Of a stretch of DNA of 64,000 nucleotides, positions 12,584-24,970 are shown in pieces. The DNA is from Gnetum montanum (Eukaryota; Streptophyta; Gnetopsida; Gnetales; Gnetaceae), in contig MNCI01010007.1 in assembly GCA_015680685.1 (NCBI GenBank), positions 157,558 to 221,557 of the forward strand, given 5' to 3'. The position numbers were made by a program, and so were the translations under genes. Within the stretch, counting starts at the first letter, position 1. Each line of letters begins with the position of its first letter. The notes under the pieces were generated by a model. That model saw nothing but the letters and a program-made list of their open reading frames with translations. It was not told where the DNA came from and searched no databases.

Positions 12584-12920
12584 CTTAGCATATCAAAAAT
12601 CTATTCTTCTCACATCTATCATGCTCATGCATGTTGTCCTTCCCTACTACTACTATGCCTTTTCTCACCAAAACATTCATGTCCCAAAGACCCTCATGTC
12701 CATGCATGTCTACCTACCCTGCTATCATTGTGCCTTATCATCTTAGAAATCTATTATCTTAGCAACCCCTACTCTTATGCATGTCTTCTTGTTAAATGCT
12801 CTTATACATTACCATTTCATAAAATCTCGTTTCATGAAAACCTCCATACCTATGCATGTGTACCTATCCTCCTATTATTGTATCTTGACACATCATATAT
12901 CTATTCCCCTTAGCATTTGT
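12584..12920. repeat. Minisatellite array, right segment
   Basis: The array resumes at the second CTTAG duplicate and runs for about 330 bases (CATGCTCATGCATGTTG, CATGTCCATGCATGTC, CATACCTATGCATGTG) before fading out near 12920. Confidence 0.85.
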
Positions 12921-13956
12921 TCCAACCTATAATTATTGTACCTTCTACTAATTTCTTGAAGTTTATATTTTTATGATGAAAATGAAAAGATGGTTTAGTA
13001 TGTGAGCATGATTCTTTCCTCTTGGTCCTCATGGTATATTACATGCGTATCTCCCAAGACTTGTACAAGAACATCTACTTGTATGAAACAAGCTAAAACT
13101 CCTTCTTCTATAAGCCACAAGGTATAATTATTCATGGGACCATCACTAATCAGAACATGACAATGTAAAAAAAAAAAATTTATTGGTAACATCTAATGAG
13201 ATGCTCTACAGTTACTTCTTACCTTATTTTCTTGACCTAGAAAAAGTCAAGGTCTATTCAATAGTCAATCACTATGATCTTGTTGAATTGACGAAAAAGG
13301 TCACTAAAACAAAGATATTAAAACTCATTGAAAGATCCCTCATAGAGTAAGCAACAATGAATACCTCATCCATAATTCTATATGTTACAAATCACAAGAG
13401 GAAAATTTTGATATTAATAACAACATGGTTATTTCTCATATTATGAGAAACTTCTCCATCCATTTATAGCCTAAGGAAGATTCCTCAGTAATCACTCCTT
13501 TCAAGTCTATCCAAAAGTAAAACATAATGCAAGTAAAGATAGCAAAAATAGAAAACATGAAGTTTCAGGTTACCAAGAGATGCATGTGCACTTTTATAAG
13601 ATATTTTAGGATAGTTTCAAGATAGATATTAAAAATGCTCATAAGCTTCTAATAAATTTCAAATTTATGCATTTATCAAAGAATATGTTAATGAGCTACT
13701 AAAGTCAATGTGTAAAAATATGATGATACATATACATGAATGTATACTTATGCCATATGATGTGTAGTCCAAAAAACGTTTCACACTAAAGGTGGAAAGT
13801 AATCTGTATAACGACATCATGAGATTTTGAATTCTTGATGGCCAACATTTGATTCAGATGATTAAGATGCTTCAAAACTGAATAGATAGGAATAATAGTA
13901 TGAAGGATTAGTATAGAACATAGAGGAAAAAGATAATAAAATCCAAAACACCTATT
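12921..13956. other. AT-rich intergenic sequence, no gene seen
   Basis: About 1 kb without motifs. The longest frame (12995-13192, 65 codons, - strand) has no recognisable domain. It ends at the target site of element D. Confidence 0.6.
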
Positions 13957-13961
13957 GATAT

Positions 13962-14788
13962 TGATGAGTGACGAGGTGCCCCTCTACCCAACCATATGAA
14001 TCACTAAGGCATTCACATGCAATCTAATCAAATTCTATGGACCCATAGTTCTCCAATGCACTAGTTTCTCTAGAAAGTGAAATGGGCATTGAGAATGTTC
14101 ACTATCTTCCCAAATACACTTGTGAAGCTCAAGGGTATGGTTTAAGTGTACTTGAGGTACATGATTTTTCTCATTTATGTATTATAAGTTTAATTGCCTA
14201 CAACAAGAATGAAAGGTAGAGTAATTTAAGATCTAATTGATTTACTACCTAGCTAGCCTAACACAAGTACCTTTTCCACTTTCGTAGACACATCCTAAAT
14301 GCATATAGTGTTGCTAGGCTACCAAACATTAAGTATTGCTGGGTTACCAAGAACTATATGTATGCTCAAGGTGGTCGTTCTTGTGTTCATTAACAACTAG
14401 AAATTAATTGCTTAATTTAAATGCATTAAAGTAAAGTACATTAAAGGAAACATTAAGCTATTCTCAGTGCTGCAAGGATTGTCAAAAGGGTTCATTTTTA
14501 TTCCCATCACACTGTTATGCTCAAGTACATCAGTGCTCGAACAAAGATTCGTACACACTCAGACTCCTACTGCAGGCACTCAGAAAATATTCTAACACTG
14601 GAGAAAATAAACTACAAGAGCTTCACTAACTATGAAAAAAACTAATATGAAAATCATGAGCCCAAGCGCTATATTTATAGGCCAACATATGCCCCATGAT
14701 ATCGAATATTTGACATCCCATCCTGGGCTCTGACATCAGGTATTCGCTGTCGAGGCTTCAATATTGAGTGCGAAAACATGATTCATCA
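13962..14788 (-). mobile_element. Element D 3' LTR
   Basis: 827 bp, TGATGAGTGA...TTCATCA on the + strand. It matches the right LTR from about 14171 onward (TTATAAGTTTAATTGCCTAC, CCTAGCTAGCCTAACACAAG and others). A TATA-like ATATTTATAG lies at 14671-14680 and GATATC/GACATC-type palindromes lie at 14697-14775. Confidence 0.9.
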
Positions 14789-14799
14789 TTACCCCATGA
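14789..14799 (-). other. Element D polypurine tract
   Basis: CATGGGGTAA on the - strand immediately before the 3' LTR. The same position in B, C and F holds a related G-rich word (TCATGGGGGTA in B). Confidence 0.6.
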
Positions 14800-16740
14800 T
14801 TGAATGAAAACTCATCCTTGAGTGAAGAAGAGGAGGAACAAGATCCTTACAAAATATTGCAAACGTAAATGATTATTGACTAACATACAAATTGACTTAA
14901 ATGGAACAAACAGACTCTAAGTGCCCAAGTGTATAGAGTTACAATATTTTACAAAATTGGATGTTCATGATAAGAGAAGTGAACACCCTAGGCAGAATTG
15001 GCATCCACCCCTCTTAGTAGCTAAATAGAGAGAGAGAAGAGCCAATGATCATGAATGGACCTTGTCGTGTGATACTACCACATCATCCTTGGTGAAGATA
15101 CTCCTACTTCTAGTCCATGCTTGCTACTGCAATCACAACAGAATCATGAATTAGTATGCAATGTGTAATACATAGTTGTTAAATGCCTTGTCTAATCAAT
15201 GGTTACGCTTAGCTAGGTTGTGATTATGGTAGACTGATTTCTTTAGGAGTGTTAGTGGGAAGACTAACAAATAGGGTAAAATAGAGAAGCGGTCCATTAA
15301 ATTTCAAAAATTTCTACACAAGAAAATATTTGAAGAGGGTTTAAAATTCACAACAATAAAAAGGAAAGTTCACTAAAAAATGTTATGAATATTTTCATAA
15401 TTGGATGTCATTGATGAGGCAAATAAAAGGATTTGACTATAAGGGTGTCCAAGGGTAAAGAACTTAACTAATCCAACCAAAAGATATGCAAGTGGGTCCT
15501 CTCCAAAGTAGGCACAGGCCTTTTATGCCCTTGAATAACTTCAAACCAAAGAGTCTGTGGGATCCATGGATGATTAATGGTTACAAAAGGTTAAGTACAA
15601 AAACCTGAAAGAAACTACCTAAGAATTTTGACACATCAAATTAGGACATTGAACAAGAACATGAAACCAGCAATGAGATGAGACATGGAAAACATAGATG
15701 GATGAGAGAGAGTGGAATGGAGTTCCTAATTAAGGTCACATGAAGTCCATTGTGAATTTTATGGTTAAATGACTTGATAAGATCCATCATTAGTTTAGAC
15801 CAAAATAAACCATGTTTAGTGACTTCGCATCATCATTCTAAGACCAATCCATCCCCCTAAGACACAAGACTACATCCACAAAACAACCACCATTCCTTAT
15901 TAAAGAAGAAAAGAGAAGTAGAAAGTGAGGAAGGGCCTTAGTTAGGAGGGACCTTTAGGAATGGATAACATGTCTTTCTAGTCCTATAACCAATGTTTAT
16001 AGCCCATTTATTTTTTCTAAGGGATGTGCTTTGAATTCTCATCATTTTTTTTCTTTTGAAATGGAGACCACACCATGCAAATATGTATTCATTTATTTTG
16101 TCTAAGGGGTGTGCTTTGAATTTCCATCATTTTTTTTTTAGGAGAACCACACCATGCAAAGACTTATTTAACTTCATTTTATTAGTTGACATGGAATAGT
16201 AAGAAATCCATGAAAACACACATGCACCCAGGCAAACAAAAAGGCACAAAGAATACCAAATCCTCTTCAAGTCACACCCTACTCAAACATTTGAATTCTT
16301 TCCAATTTCAAAAACTATCAAAGTTACAAATTTGTTAAATTTTTGTTAATTAAAAAGGGACTACACATTTCTAGAACAAAGAAAACCATAGAGTTTCTGG
16401 ATTGGTGGATGTTATGGACTCACTACCTATTACATAAAAAGCAAACCATGTCCTAATCATCCAAAATAAAATTTAAAGCCAGAATCCAGACACCAGTAAT
16501 CAAATAACAAAATAGTACATACCACCATCAAGCAACGCATTACCACTGTACCTAGTACTTATTAACAAAAAGTTAGAAAATCTCACCAAAATAAAATAAA
16601 ATAAAATATAAAAGAAAGTGTAAAATATTTAAGAAATAGAAATGTACTAATGATGGTGTAAAAAAATTAGAAAAGATTAATAACATGAAAACAAGAAGAT
16701 GTAAAATAAAGAATGTGTAAAACAAAAAGATGAAAAAATT
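14800..16740 (-). other. Element D 3' noncoding region
   Basis: About 1.9 kb between integrase and the 3' LTR with no ORF3 remnant recognised. It shares blocks with elements B and C: a CAAGTGGGTCC.CTCCAAAG block near 15490 and a GGTGTGCTTTGAATT...ACCACACCATGCAAA block. The second block is tandemly duplicated here (about 16018-16080 and 16099-16160). The rest is AT-rich. Confidence 0.65.
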
Positions 16741-19560
16741 AGGAGCCACTTATATGGTTAGCATGGATGGCCATCTCCCCCACAACTAAGTTGAAAGGAG
16801 GAGATCTGAAATATGGACAATGGTTGTTCATCTGATGAGGTATTTTTTGTATTTTTTGGCTTATGCTCATGGAAATGTTTGACCTATTGGATGTTGACTA
16901 GTTGTTTCCTATCTAAGCTCTTGAATTTGTAGATCATCATGACCCCAGAAGGAAAAGTTTCATAAATGATGTAACATCCTTCCCACAATGTTTGGAACTT
17001 AGTTTGTTGAGGTACATGTGTGGGATTCTAGTAGAGAACCTTATCTCCTGGTTAAAATTTAACTTTTCTGATTTTAAGATCATGGTGCTTTTTGTTGTAG
17101 GCCTTGTGCAACTTGTTAGATGATAGGACCACCAATCAATTTTCATCTAGCAAGTTGAGATTCGTTAGTCTTTATTTTTGTGCTAAACTTAAGTCAAGGT
17201 TAAGGTGATATGCTATTGAAAGTGTATGAAGCTTAGATTGAATAGTAAGTGTTGGTAATTCTTCATACATAAGCTCATAGGGAGAATAGCCTATAGGAAG
17301 TTTCCATGTGGGCAGTAGGCCCAAAGGGCATCGTTGAGTTTTGTGCTTTGGTCTTTCCTATGCTTGCTAATAGTTCCTGTTAGAATCCTTGTGATTTCCC
17401 TATTAGTAACCTCAGCTTGACCATTGGCTTGGGGGTGGTAGGGTGTTGTGAGTTTATGTTTAACCCTCAAGCATTACATGAGCTTCTGAAAAGTAGTGCC
17501 TATAAAGTGAGTTCCATTATTAGAAATTGATGCATGTGGCACACCAAAGATGTTTACAACATTTTTTTGTACAAATCAAGCAATAGTAGAAGATGTATAG
17601 TTAATGATGGTTGTTGCTTCTACCCATTTCATACAATAGCAAATAGTTACTATGATCTATGCCTTGCCATTTGACATGGGTGTGATGGGATCCATGAAGT
17701 CAATGCCCCAGATTTTGAAGGGTTCCAATGGTTGAATCCATTGTTGAGGTCACTCCATTCAGGCAATCATTCCACCATCTCATTAGCATCATCCATAAGA
17801 GTGGACATATTGATGAGCATCCCTAAAGATTATTGGCCAATAGTACCCTACCATTAGGATCTTAATGGTTGTGCATCTCTCAACATAGTGGCCTTCACAA
17901 GGACCTTCATGAGCATCTTAGAGAATGCATAGTTGATCAACATTAGGGACACACCAATGAACCAAGCCATTAGTGCACACCTTGTATAGGTGTCTATTGA
18001 CCTCCATGTAGCATTTTACCTGGTGAAGAAACTGCTATTTCTTCTAATGTTCCAACCCTTATGGCATCTCTTGGGTAAGAAGATAGGTGAGAATGTCATC
18101 ATACCATTTAAGCTCATTGGGAAATTATTCAATTATAGCCCCAGTAAAGAGGAGTTCATCAGGAAACATATCAAATAGTGGATTTTCTTCCTCTTTGTTG
18201 TCCCATCACAACCGAGACAAGTGATCAGCGACCACATTCTCAATGACCTTTCAATCTACCATCATCGTATGACATGGGGACTCACCATTGGCTTATTCAT
18301 CAAGAAACAGATGGCACTATGGTCTATGTGCACAAACACCTTGTATTCAAGCACATAATGCCTAAGCTTCTCCAGAGCAAACACCACTACCATCAATTCT
18401 TTTTCTATAGTGGTGTAGTTCAGTTGTGCACCCACAATGCTTCGACTAGCGTAGTGGATGTAGTATGGATGTTTCTTGTCATCCATCTACATAAGCACAT
18501 CTCCCAAGGCATAATTTGATGCATCCATCATGACATGAAATGGTATGGACCATTCATGTGCTTGTAGGATTGGAGTTTCTACTAGTTTCTCTTTTAGCTA
18601 TTAGAATTCTTTTTTACATTCCTCAATCTAGATAAATGGAGCATCTTTCTTTGTCAGCTTCACCAACAACTTTGCGATTCTAGAGAAATTCTCTATGAAT
18701 CGTTGATAGTAGCCAATATGTACAAGGAATGATTGAACATCTTTGACAGTTTTTGGTTGGTAGGTTATTCCTTGAATGACCCTTATTTTCTCAATCTTTA
18801 CCTCAATTCCTACTTGTGATATTTTGCCCCAATACAATGCCTTCTTAGACCATTAAGTGACTTTTTTTGCCAATCAAGCTACAAGTTAGTTTTAACACAT
18901 CATTTTAGTACTTTCTTAAGGTGATCTAGGGCTTGCTCAAATGTAGATCCATAAGTGAAGAATTCATCTATGAAGACTTCCACACCACTTCTGATTTTCT
19001 ATTGAAAAATGCTTAGAACCATGTGTTGGGATGTAGTAGGAGCATTGCATAGATCAAATGGCATCTTCCAATATGCAAACGTCCCCCAATGACTCATGAA
19101 TGTTGTCTTCATCTGGTCATCTGGTGCAATTTGAGTTCGGTTATAGCCACTATAACCATCTAGAAAATCATAGTAGCAATGCCCAAATATTATGTCTAAC
19201 ACCTAATCAACAAATGGCAACATAAAATGGTCCTTGAATGTTACCATATTTAGCAGCCAAAAATTGATGTAGGCCGACCACTTACCTTCTTTCTTTGGCA
19301 AAATCACAAGTGAAATAACCCACTCATTATCTACAATGGGATAAATGAACCCCACCTTGAGGATTTTTTTGATTTCTTTTTTGATGATCTACTTCAGTTT
19401 TGGATTTAATCATCTCTTTTGCTTCATGGCTGGATCAGTGTAGATATGATGCTGGCATATCCTAGGATCAATCCTTGTGAGTTTAAGATATGACCAAACA
19501 AAAGCTACTAACCATTTTTCAACCATGTTCAATAGCATCTTTTTCTGGTCTGGAGCAAGA
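16741..19560 (-). pseudogene. pol: Element D pol (RT, RNase H, integrase), Athila-like
   Basis: Reading on the - strand, RT spans about 19480-18840 with FLDGYSGYNRTQIAPDDQ, APTTSQHMVLSIF and VFIDEFFTYG, where the second catalytic Asp of the FMDD box is Glu. The RT thumb/connection at 18837-18628 has GIEVKIEKIRVIQGITY. RNase H at 18560-18180 has HYASRSIVGAQLNYTTIEKE and HIDHSA. Integrase at 17740-17350 has WGIDFMDPI (first D kept), SNNGTHF (second D changed to N) and GQAEVTN (E kept). A C-terminal remnant runs to 16760 and ends with a frame containing RSPPFN and GEMAIHAN that is also present in B and C. Many stops and frameshifts break it. The polyprotein would have copied RNA into DNA and inserted it into the genome. 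Confidence 0.88.
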
Positions 19561-19979
19561 TTTGCATTAATTATGATCAACTTCCCATTTTTTTAAAAAA
19601 AAAGTATTCCATTCCAACCAGTAGCATTTTTAGTTCAAGGGGCTCTTACTTGAAATTTTCAAAAATCTCCAACTCTTCCCAATAAGCATCATCAAAGAGT
19701 TGGTGATGAACTTGCTCTAGTTCATCCATGCCTGTGACATATGTGCATGTCAAGCTCTTAGTTGGTTCCATGCAGAGTGTGTTTCTTTCAGAATTAGTAG
19801 TTAGCTGCTAGGTGCCCTCTTATTTTGTGGCTACTATGTATAGAGACCTTTGAGTTTCTGCTTCTAGTGCACATTGCTTACATGCAAAGATAGATGCTTG
19901 TTTTACAGCCTAGAGTTTTTGCATACAGCTGCACCTTATAATGTTGTATGCAATACATGGAACTTGCTTCTTCTTCATC

Positions 19980-20420
19980 TTTTAAAATGCATTTCCTTTG
20001 GATATTTCTAGAGAAAGATATCTAATGCTCTTTCTTACATCAACAATGCTAAGCCATGCCCTTTCCATGATGATTGAGAAATCCCCTTTGTAGTTCTCCA
20101 CCTTGATCACTAGGAAATTAACAAGATAAGACCACCCATAGACAGTGATCATAATGTCTTCTACCAATATTAATGGAATAGTGATGGACTAGTTTGCTAA
20201 TTCTAATCTAATATTGCTCTTCTTGAGAAGAGGCAGGTTCCATGCAATGTACATCTCATGAGAAATTAAATTAATAGCAGAACCTGAGTCAAGAAAAGCT
20301 TTGCAATACTCATTCCCAACAATCTGCAAATAAATGAGAGGACTTTCAAGATTGGCTAATTTCCTAGGAAGGGTTCCAGTAAGGATCCAATCAAGTACAG
20401 TGAGAGTAAGCATCACAGTA
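19980..20420 (-). pseudogene. Element D aspartic protease
   Basis: On the - strand CKAFLDSGSAINLISHEMY carries the DSG active site, followed by AWNLPLLKKSNIRLELAN and, in the next segment, a GWSYLVNFLVIKVEN...IIMERAWLS core typical of retropepsin-like proteases. A single stop near 20187 divides two open segments (20416-20189 and 20167-19982). It would process the gag-pol polyprotein. The homologue in B lies at 52131-52660 and in C at 56540-56930. Confidence 0.8.
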
Positions 20421-20511
20421 TGGATCCTAAGAAACGTTTGGTTTGAAGGGGCCTTGAAGGAATTTGATATAGAGGAAGATGGAGAAATGGGATTGTCAAC
20501 TGCAAGTGTAT

Positions 20512-22194
20512 TTAAGGGCTTAGGTGGACTAGGAGGTCAAAAGAAAGGTCTTTTTTTTTATCGAGTATTCGACCCACTTGATTAATGAACTGATTGTAGA
20601 TTAACAGCCCTAGTAGCATTGCATTATTGTAGTTGAGCTGGTAGTTCACCCTGCATAGGTGGAGTAGGTGGTAGCTATGCGATTGGAGGAGGACCATGTG
20701 CAGGGATAGGAGGGGGATAAGGATCAAGGTGGCATCCTTTCTTTCATATGGAGAATGAGTTCGATAATAATTAGAAGGGTCGTAGTGAGATTGAATAGTA
20801 GAAACATGACTGGAGGAGTCATATGGAGATAGGGGTTCCTGAATGTAGTATACATATGGATCAACTTTTCAATAAGGGTATTACTGCCTTGGTGGTGCCA
20901 ACGCCCATGATTATGGTTGCTACCAATGTTGATACTACTCATATGGTTGCAGTGGAGTTTTGCTTGGATAATACTGCTATTGCTAGTGGAACTTCCTAAA
21001 ATTACCTTAAGGATAAGGTAATCTTTTGGATGTTTTCCTTTGTGTTAGTTGTGGATTCAAAGCATACACCCCAGACTTTTGTAAATGTGACACTATGGGG
21101 CAACATCCCTTAGGATGTTCATAGTCATAGATGTCACATCCATCATCATCATATGATTCACTTTCCACAACTTCTTCTATTACAGCAATCTTTTCCTTAT
21201 CTTTTTGATAGGCACATTCAAATTCCTTATGCCTTCTGTGCTCATGATCACTACCTTGTTCTTTGGACTCTTTAGGAATTTTTAGGATACCTTGAAATCT
21301 ACTATCCATGGAGTTCCATAACTAATCAAATTTAGCTGTAATTTTATATTAAATTTTTTAGAGTGGCAAGGTTTTCCTATTCACCACCTCACCAAGTGTG
21401 GATTCTTCCTCACTGTCATAGAATCAAAACTCCCTCTTACGAATGGAAGGATCATTGTTGTATTCTTCTACACTTTCTCTTTTTCTTAATTCACCCTCCT
21501 TTTTAGCTACCTACTAGATTAGTCTTTGTATCTGATGGGCACTTAATTCTGATAGTTGTCCTTGGGAATAAACACCAAGGGTTCTCCTCATTTCTAATTG
21601 AAGTCCATCTACAATGTGGTGAAGTTAATCCAGTTGAGAATAACCATGGCCAGGATATTTATGCATTAAGGAATAGTATCAGCCAATCGCAACATCCAAG
21701 GGCTCATGTGTTCCTTATTTTCATCCTTGGATTTGCCTTCTTAAGTTGGACATTCTAGAGCATATTTGATATTTATCATTAAAAAATTCAAGCATGGTAC
21801 TCCATTGTCTAATAGATTCCAACTCTAAGGACTCGTACGAGTTCTCTACTTCTTTGATGAGTGTCTTTGGAAAGAAATTAAGTTTTTCCCATTCATTCTC
21901 TATTTTTTCCAAGGCACATGCATCTTGAAAAGCTTGGGGATGGTACTATGGATCAAAGCTATATTCCCCTTCGCACCAAGGAATATTATTCATGTCTAGC
22001 CTTTTGATCCAACTATCCTTCACGTGCCTTGTTGGAATTCATACTACCTCTACAATATTGAGCATACTTTGAGTAGCAAGCAAAGGCTTATTGAGGCCAT
22101 GATCATGGTGCCTACAATGCCCTCTACTACCCCTTCATTCAAGGTGATGTACCTATCTTGAATGTCTGTGCCCTTGATCTTACCTTGGTCAATG
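20512..22194 (-). pseudogene. gag: Element D gag, C-terminal part (split by element E)
   Basis: The capsid core lies at 21912-21721 with SLELESIRQWSTMLEFFNDK and SNLRRQIQG. A charged linker at 21309-21130 (IAVIEEVVESES) leads to a zinc-knuckle-like motif near 21110-21070. There CDIYDYEHPKGCC has lost its second Cys, compared with CEICQYDHPKGCC in B. A Pro/Gln/His-rich tail leads into the protease. The upstream N-terminal part continues on the other side of element E at 33921. E inserted within gag at the sequence GTCCC. Stops and frameshifts are frequent. Confidence 0.8.
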
Positions 22195-22199
22195 GTCCC
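22195..22199. repeat. Target site duplication of element E (left)
   Basis: GTCCC, repeated perfectly at 33916-33920 on the far side of element E. Confidence 0.95.
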
Positions 22200-23621
22200 T
22201 ATAGCGATCGAAAATGTCGATGGCTAGAAAACGCCAATGGGCGATTAGTCGTTGATAGTCTTAACCCTATTTCTGTGGGAGGGCCGTGCTGGATGGAATG
22301 AAAATGGGGCACCCTGAACGGTATGGTCGATCAGACAGGGACTTAGTCGGTGTTAATATAACCTTTTGCAACCAGATAATTTAAAAACGAGATTGATAGT
22401 GTGAAGTAATGCTTAAATGTAAAAGGGATAGAAAATAGTGTAAAATGCAACAATAATCAAGAGACAAAGTAAAATTCAGCTAGAAAAATACACCTCTTCG
22501 AAGCTACAACTTCACTCTGTCAAGGTGGATAGAGTTAGTTGCACAGTGCTGAGAAGTGCAGAGATCCTGACAGTAACCAAGACGTGTAGAGTAAGATGGA
22601 TGTGTGCTTGAACGTGGAATCAGGCATTAACAATGCGAAGTGCTACCAAGGTGGTAGAAAAGAGTAGAACAAAATGCCAACTGAGAGTGATAACTATTTA
22701 CAATGTCAAACAAAAAGCTACTTGTATGCCAACGGTGCAAACAGATGAAGTGCATTGATGTAGTGTAACTACTTGTTACGTTGTGCTATGCTTTGTAGCG
22801 TAGCATGTTAGCATGGCGTAGCATCTTGTTATGTTGTGCTACGCTACGCAGCATAGCCGCCAGTTTGAAGCAAAAATTTGGATTGTGTCCTTCTGCATGT
22901 GTCAGAAAGTTTTGAAGTGCCTCGACTATTCATTGCATATTTGCTACACTATGCTACGCTGCGTAGCATAGCATAGCATAGCAGCTGTCCTTAGTCACAA
23001 AAAACGTCACCCATCTGCAAACTTTGCCTTTTGCATTGCGAAGTTTGCGAACTTGCTGATCCCGCTCTTTGAGATGCCTTCTGTCACTTTTGCAGAATTG
23101 CTACACCTCGCTCTGCCATGTAGCTTAGCGTAGCGTAGTAGCCAACATGGCCTAATTTTGGCCAAGTTCACCACTTTTTGACAAAAGGAGACATTGCTGA
23201 GGGACTTGAAGTCAGGCGAGGGGATTGACCCTCTAGTTTTTTTCTACGCTGTGCTATGCTACATGGCATAGCATAGCATAGCACTACACTTCTGCAAACA
23301 TCTTCTAAATTTTGCTACACTACACAGCATAGCGTAGCATAGCAAAACTCCTTAACTTAGAAAACTTGCTGAAGCATTTTACGCATTCTGAGCATGGCCA
23401 ACAATTCCACGCACCGCTCCTAAGTGCGCTATCAGCTGGATGAACTACTCAGGTGGGCAGGCTGGAGAATCCATTTAGCCTGTTGACACTAGGTGTAAAA
23501 AAGTTACCGAACTGGACAGTCTGAACATTAGAGCATCCATCTCCTAAAGAACTACCATAACGTTGCGTGTATTGCAAAGACCTGGTGAAGCAAGCATGCC
23601 TTCAAATTTTGGGGTGTTTCA
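22200..23621 (-). mobile_element. Element E 3' LTR (TATA region deleted)
   Basis: 1422 bp. It begins TATAGCGATC where the other copy begins TGTAGCGACC (G to A in the terminal TG) and ends GGTGTTTCA. Relative to the 5' LTR it lacks about 320 bases between AAAAAGCT (near 22728) and GCCAACGGTGCA. The missing segment corresponds to 32696-33015 and contains the TATA box. Confidence 0.93.
22780..23345. repeat. GCTACGC palindrome block in U3 of element E 3' LTR
   Basis: Five inverted-repeat clusters at about 22792-22860, 22945-22985, 23098-23140, 23243-23285 and 23312-23345. Each has CTAYGCTA on one side and TAGCRTAGCA on the other (for example CTACGCTGCGTAGCATAG near 22957). They can fold into GC-containing hairpins. 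The same block is present in the other LTR. Confidence 0.85.
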
Positions 23622-23636
23622 TTGGCCCCTCTTTGT
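23622..23636 (-). other. Element E polypurine tract
   Basis: AAAGAGGGGCCAA on the - strand directly adjoining the 3' LTR start TGAAACACC, the expected place and composition for plus-strand priming. Confidence 0.8.
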
Positions 23637-24970
23637 CAACGTCTGGAGGATGGGCTCGAGACATGTTGACAAACAATACAAAACACCACGTAAGACATGA
23701 CGCTAACGTTGCTACTTAGTGATCTTCAAGACATTGCTTGGCTATGCTTGAGAGTGCTGCATTGGTTTTTGCAAGGGGAAAGGATGAAGCAGGGAGGAAG
23801 GAGGTTCAGGAAAAAAGGTAAAGATGAGGCTTAGCAGAGTCCCTCGTCAGAGTGCTCATGAGGGAGTTGTTTGTATTTTTATCTTTACTTTGACCTTTGA
23901 CCTCTTGTAGGACAAGTGTTTCTTTCCCAGGATGAGTTGTGTTACATCCATGTGGGGTTTTCACCTGCCTATAGATACTTCCCATGTGGCGAGTTGTGTT
24001 ACGCACGTCATGGAATTTGCACTCTGAAGTTGCCAAGCTAGTTGAGGTACTCACTTTGCGATGTCATAGCATTTGCTGTTATGACAAGGCATGCTTTCAG
24101 TCGCACCCTGTAAGCACGATGGATAGTGAAACAGCCACGATGCAAAGGGAGGGCAAAAGTCTTACTTTCTACAGACGTTGTTGAAGCTCTTGGACATCGT
24201 TGCTAGTGTACAATGTCCAAAGTAGGAAGGCCAACAGTGGCCTTGGCAGCACCAGCATGGCGGAGTTGGTGTCAAAGGCACCGTGAGTTGCTGTGAGTGC
24301 GGATAATCTAGAATCCTTGCCAAAGGAATGCATTCTTAGTTCAGCTATGGGATCAGCTACCACATAGCTAAACTTTGTATGAGCCCAAGCGTCGGCAGGG
24401 AGCTAGAGGGTAACAATATTCTGGTTGGGCCACAATACTGTCGGAACTCCAGTAGTAGGCACTGGCCAAAGAACTACCGTTAGGGCGGTGGGCCGTGGCG
24501 ACAGTAGGTCTGGAGGATCAATGCAATGTCATACAACATCTCCGGAGGGTCAGCATAATGCCAAGGATGGCGACATCACTTGCATTCCAAATCGTGTTTC
24601 CATTACATTGTGAACTGCATTCTCGAGCTGCAACGTTCCACCCCCACGTCGGCACTGTGCACGCTCGTTCGATGTGTACTTGGCGCAAATGCATGCTAGG
24701 GATGTGACACAAACCTAGTTTAAGGTCCTAGTAGACCGTGTGCTAGTTTAGGGTCCCAACGGACTGCCATGCTGGCTTAAGATCCCAATAGACCGTACAT
24801 GCCAATTCAGCGTCATAGTGGATGTGTCGTGCCAGTTTATAGTCATAGCGGACTAGCTATGCCAGTTTTACGTCGTAGTGGATGGTTCTCGCCAGTTTAG
24901 CGTCGTAGTGGATGTTGCTTGTTGTTGCTAGTTTAACGCCATAGTAGACACTACTTGTTGCTACCATGCT
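23637..24970 (-). other. Element E 3' noncoding region
   Basis: About 1.3 kb between the end of pol and the polypurine tract. Short open frames on both strands (62-82 codons) have no family motif. The part nearest pol (24715-24960) is a tandem array described separately. No ORF3-like or env-like frame was recognised. Confidence 0.65.
24715..24960. repeat. ~30-40-bp tandem array, unit like CTAGTTTAGCGTCGTAGTGGA
   Basis: About eight diverged units start with CTAGTTTA or CCAGTTTA and continue GCGTCGTAGTGGA or GGTCCTAGTAGACC, ending with a variable GTTGCTTG-like tail. A related motif, GCTAGTTTAAGGTC followed by GGACC or GACC, recurs in the spacer between protease and RT of the same element (28773-28930). 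Confidence 0.8.

Noticed and set aside
23806-24712. Several frames of 62-82 codons in the 3' region of element E
   Set aside because: Frames overlap on both strands, there is no domain, and a GC-richer composition alone explains their length.
24715-24960. Short repeats with variable tails considered as CRISPR or satellite
   Set aside because: The units are diverged and confined to the 3' noncoding part of a retrotransposon with a related array elsewhere in the same element.
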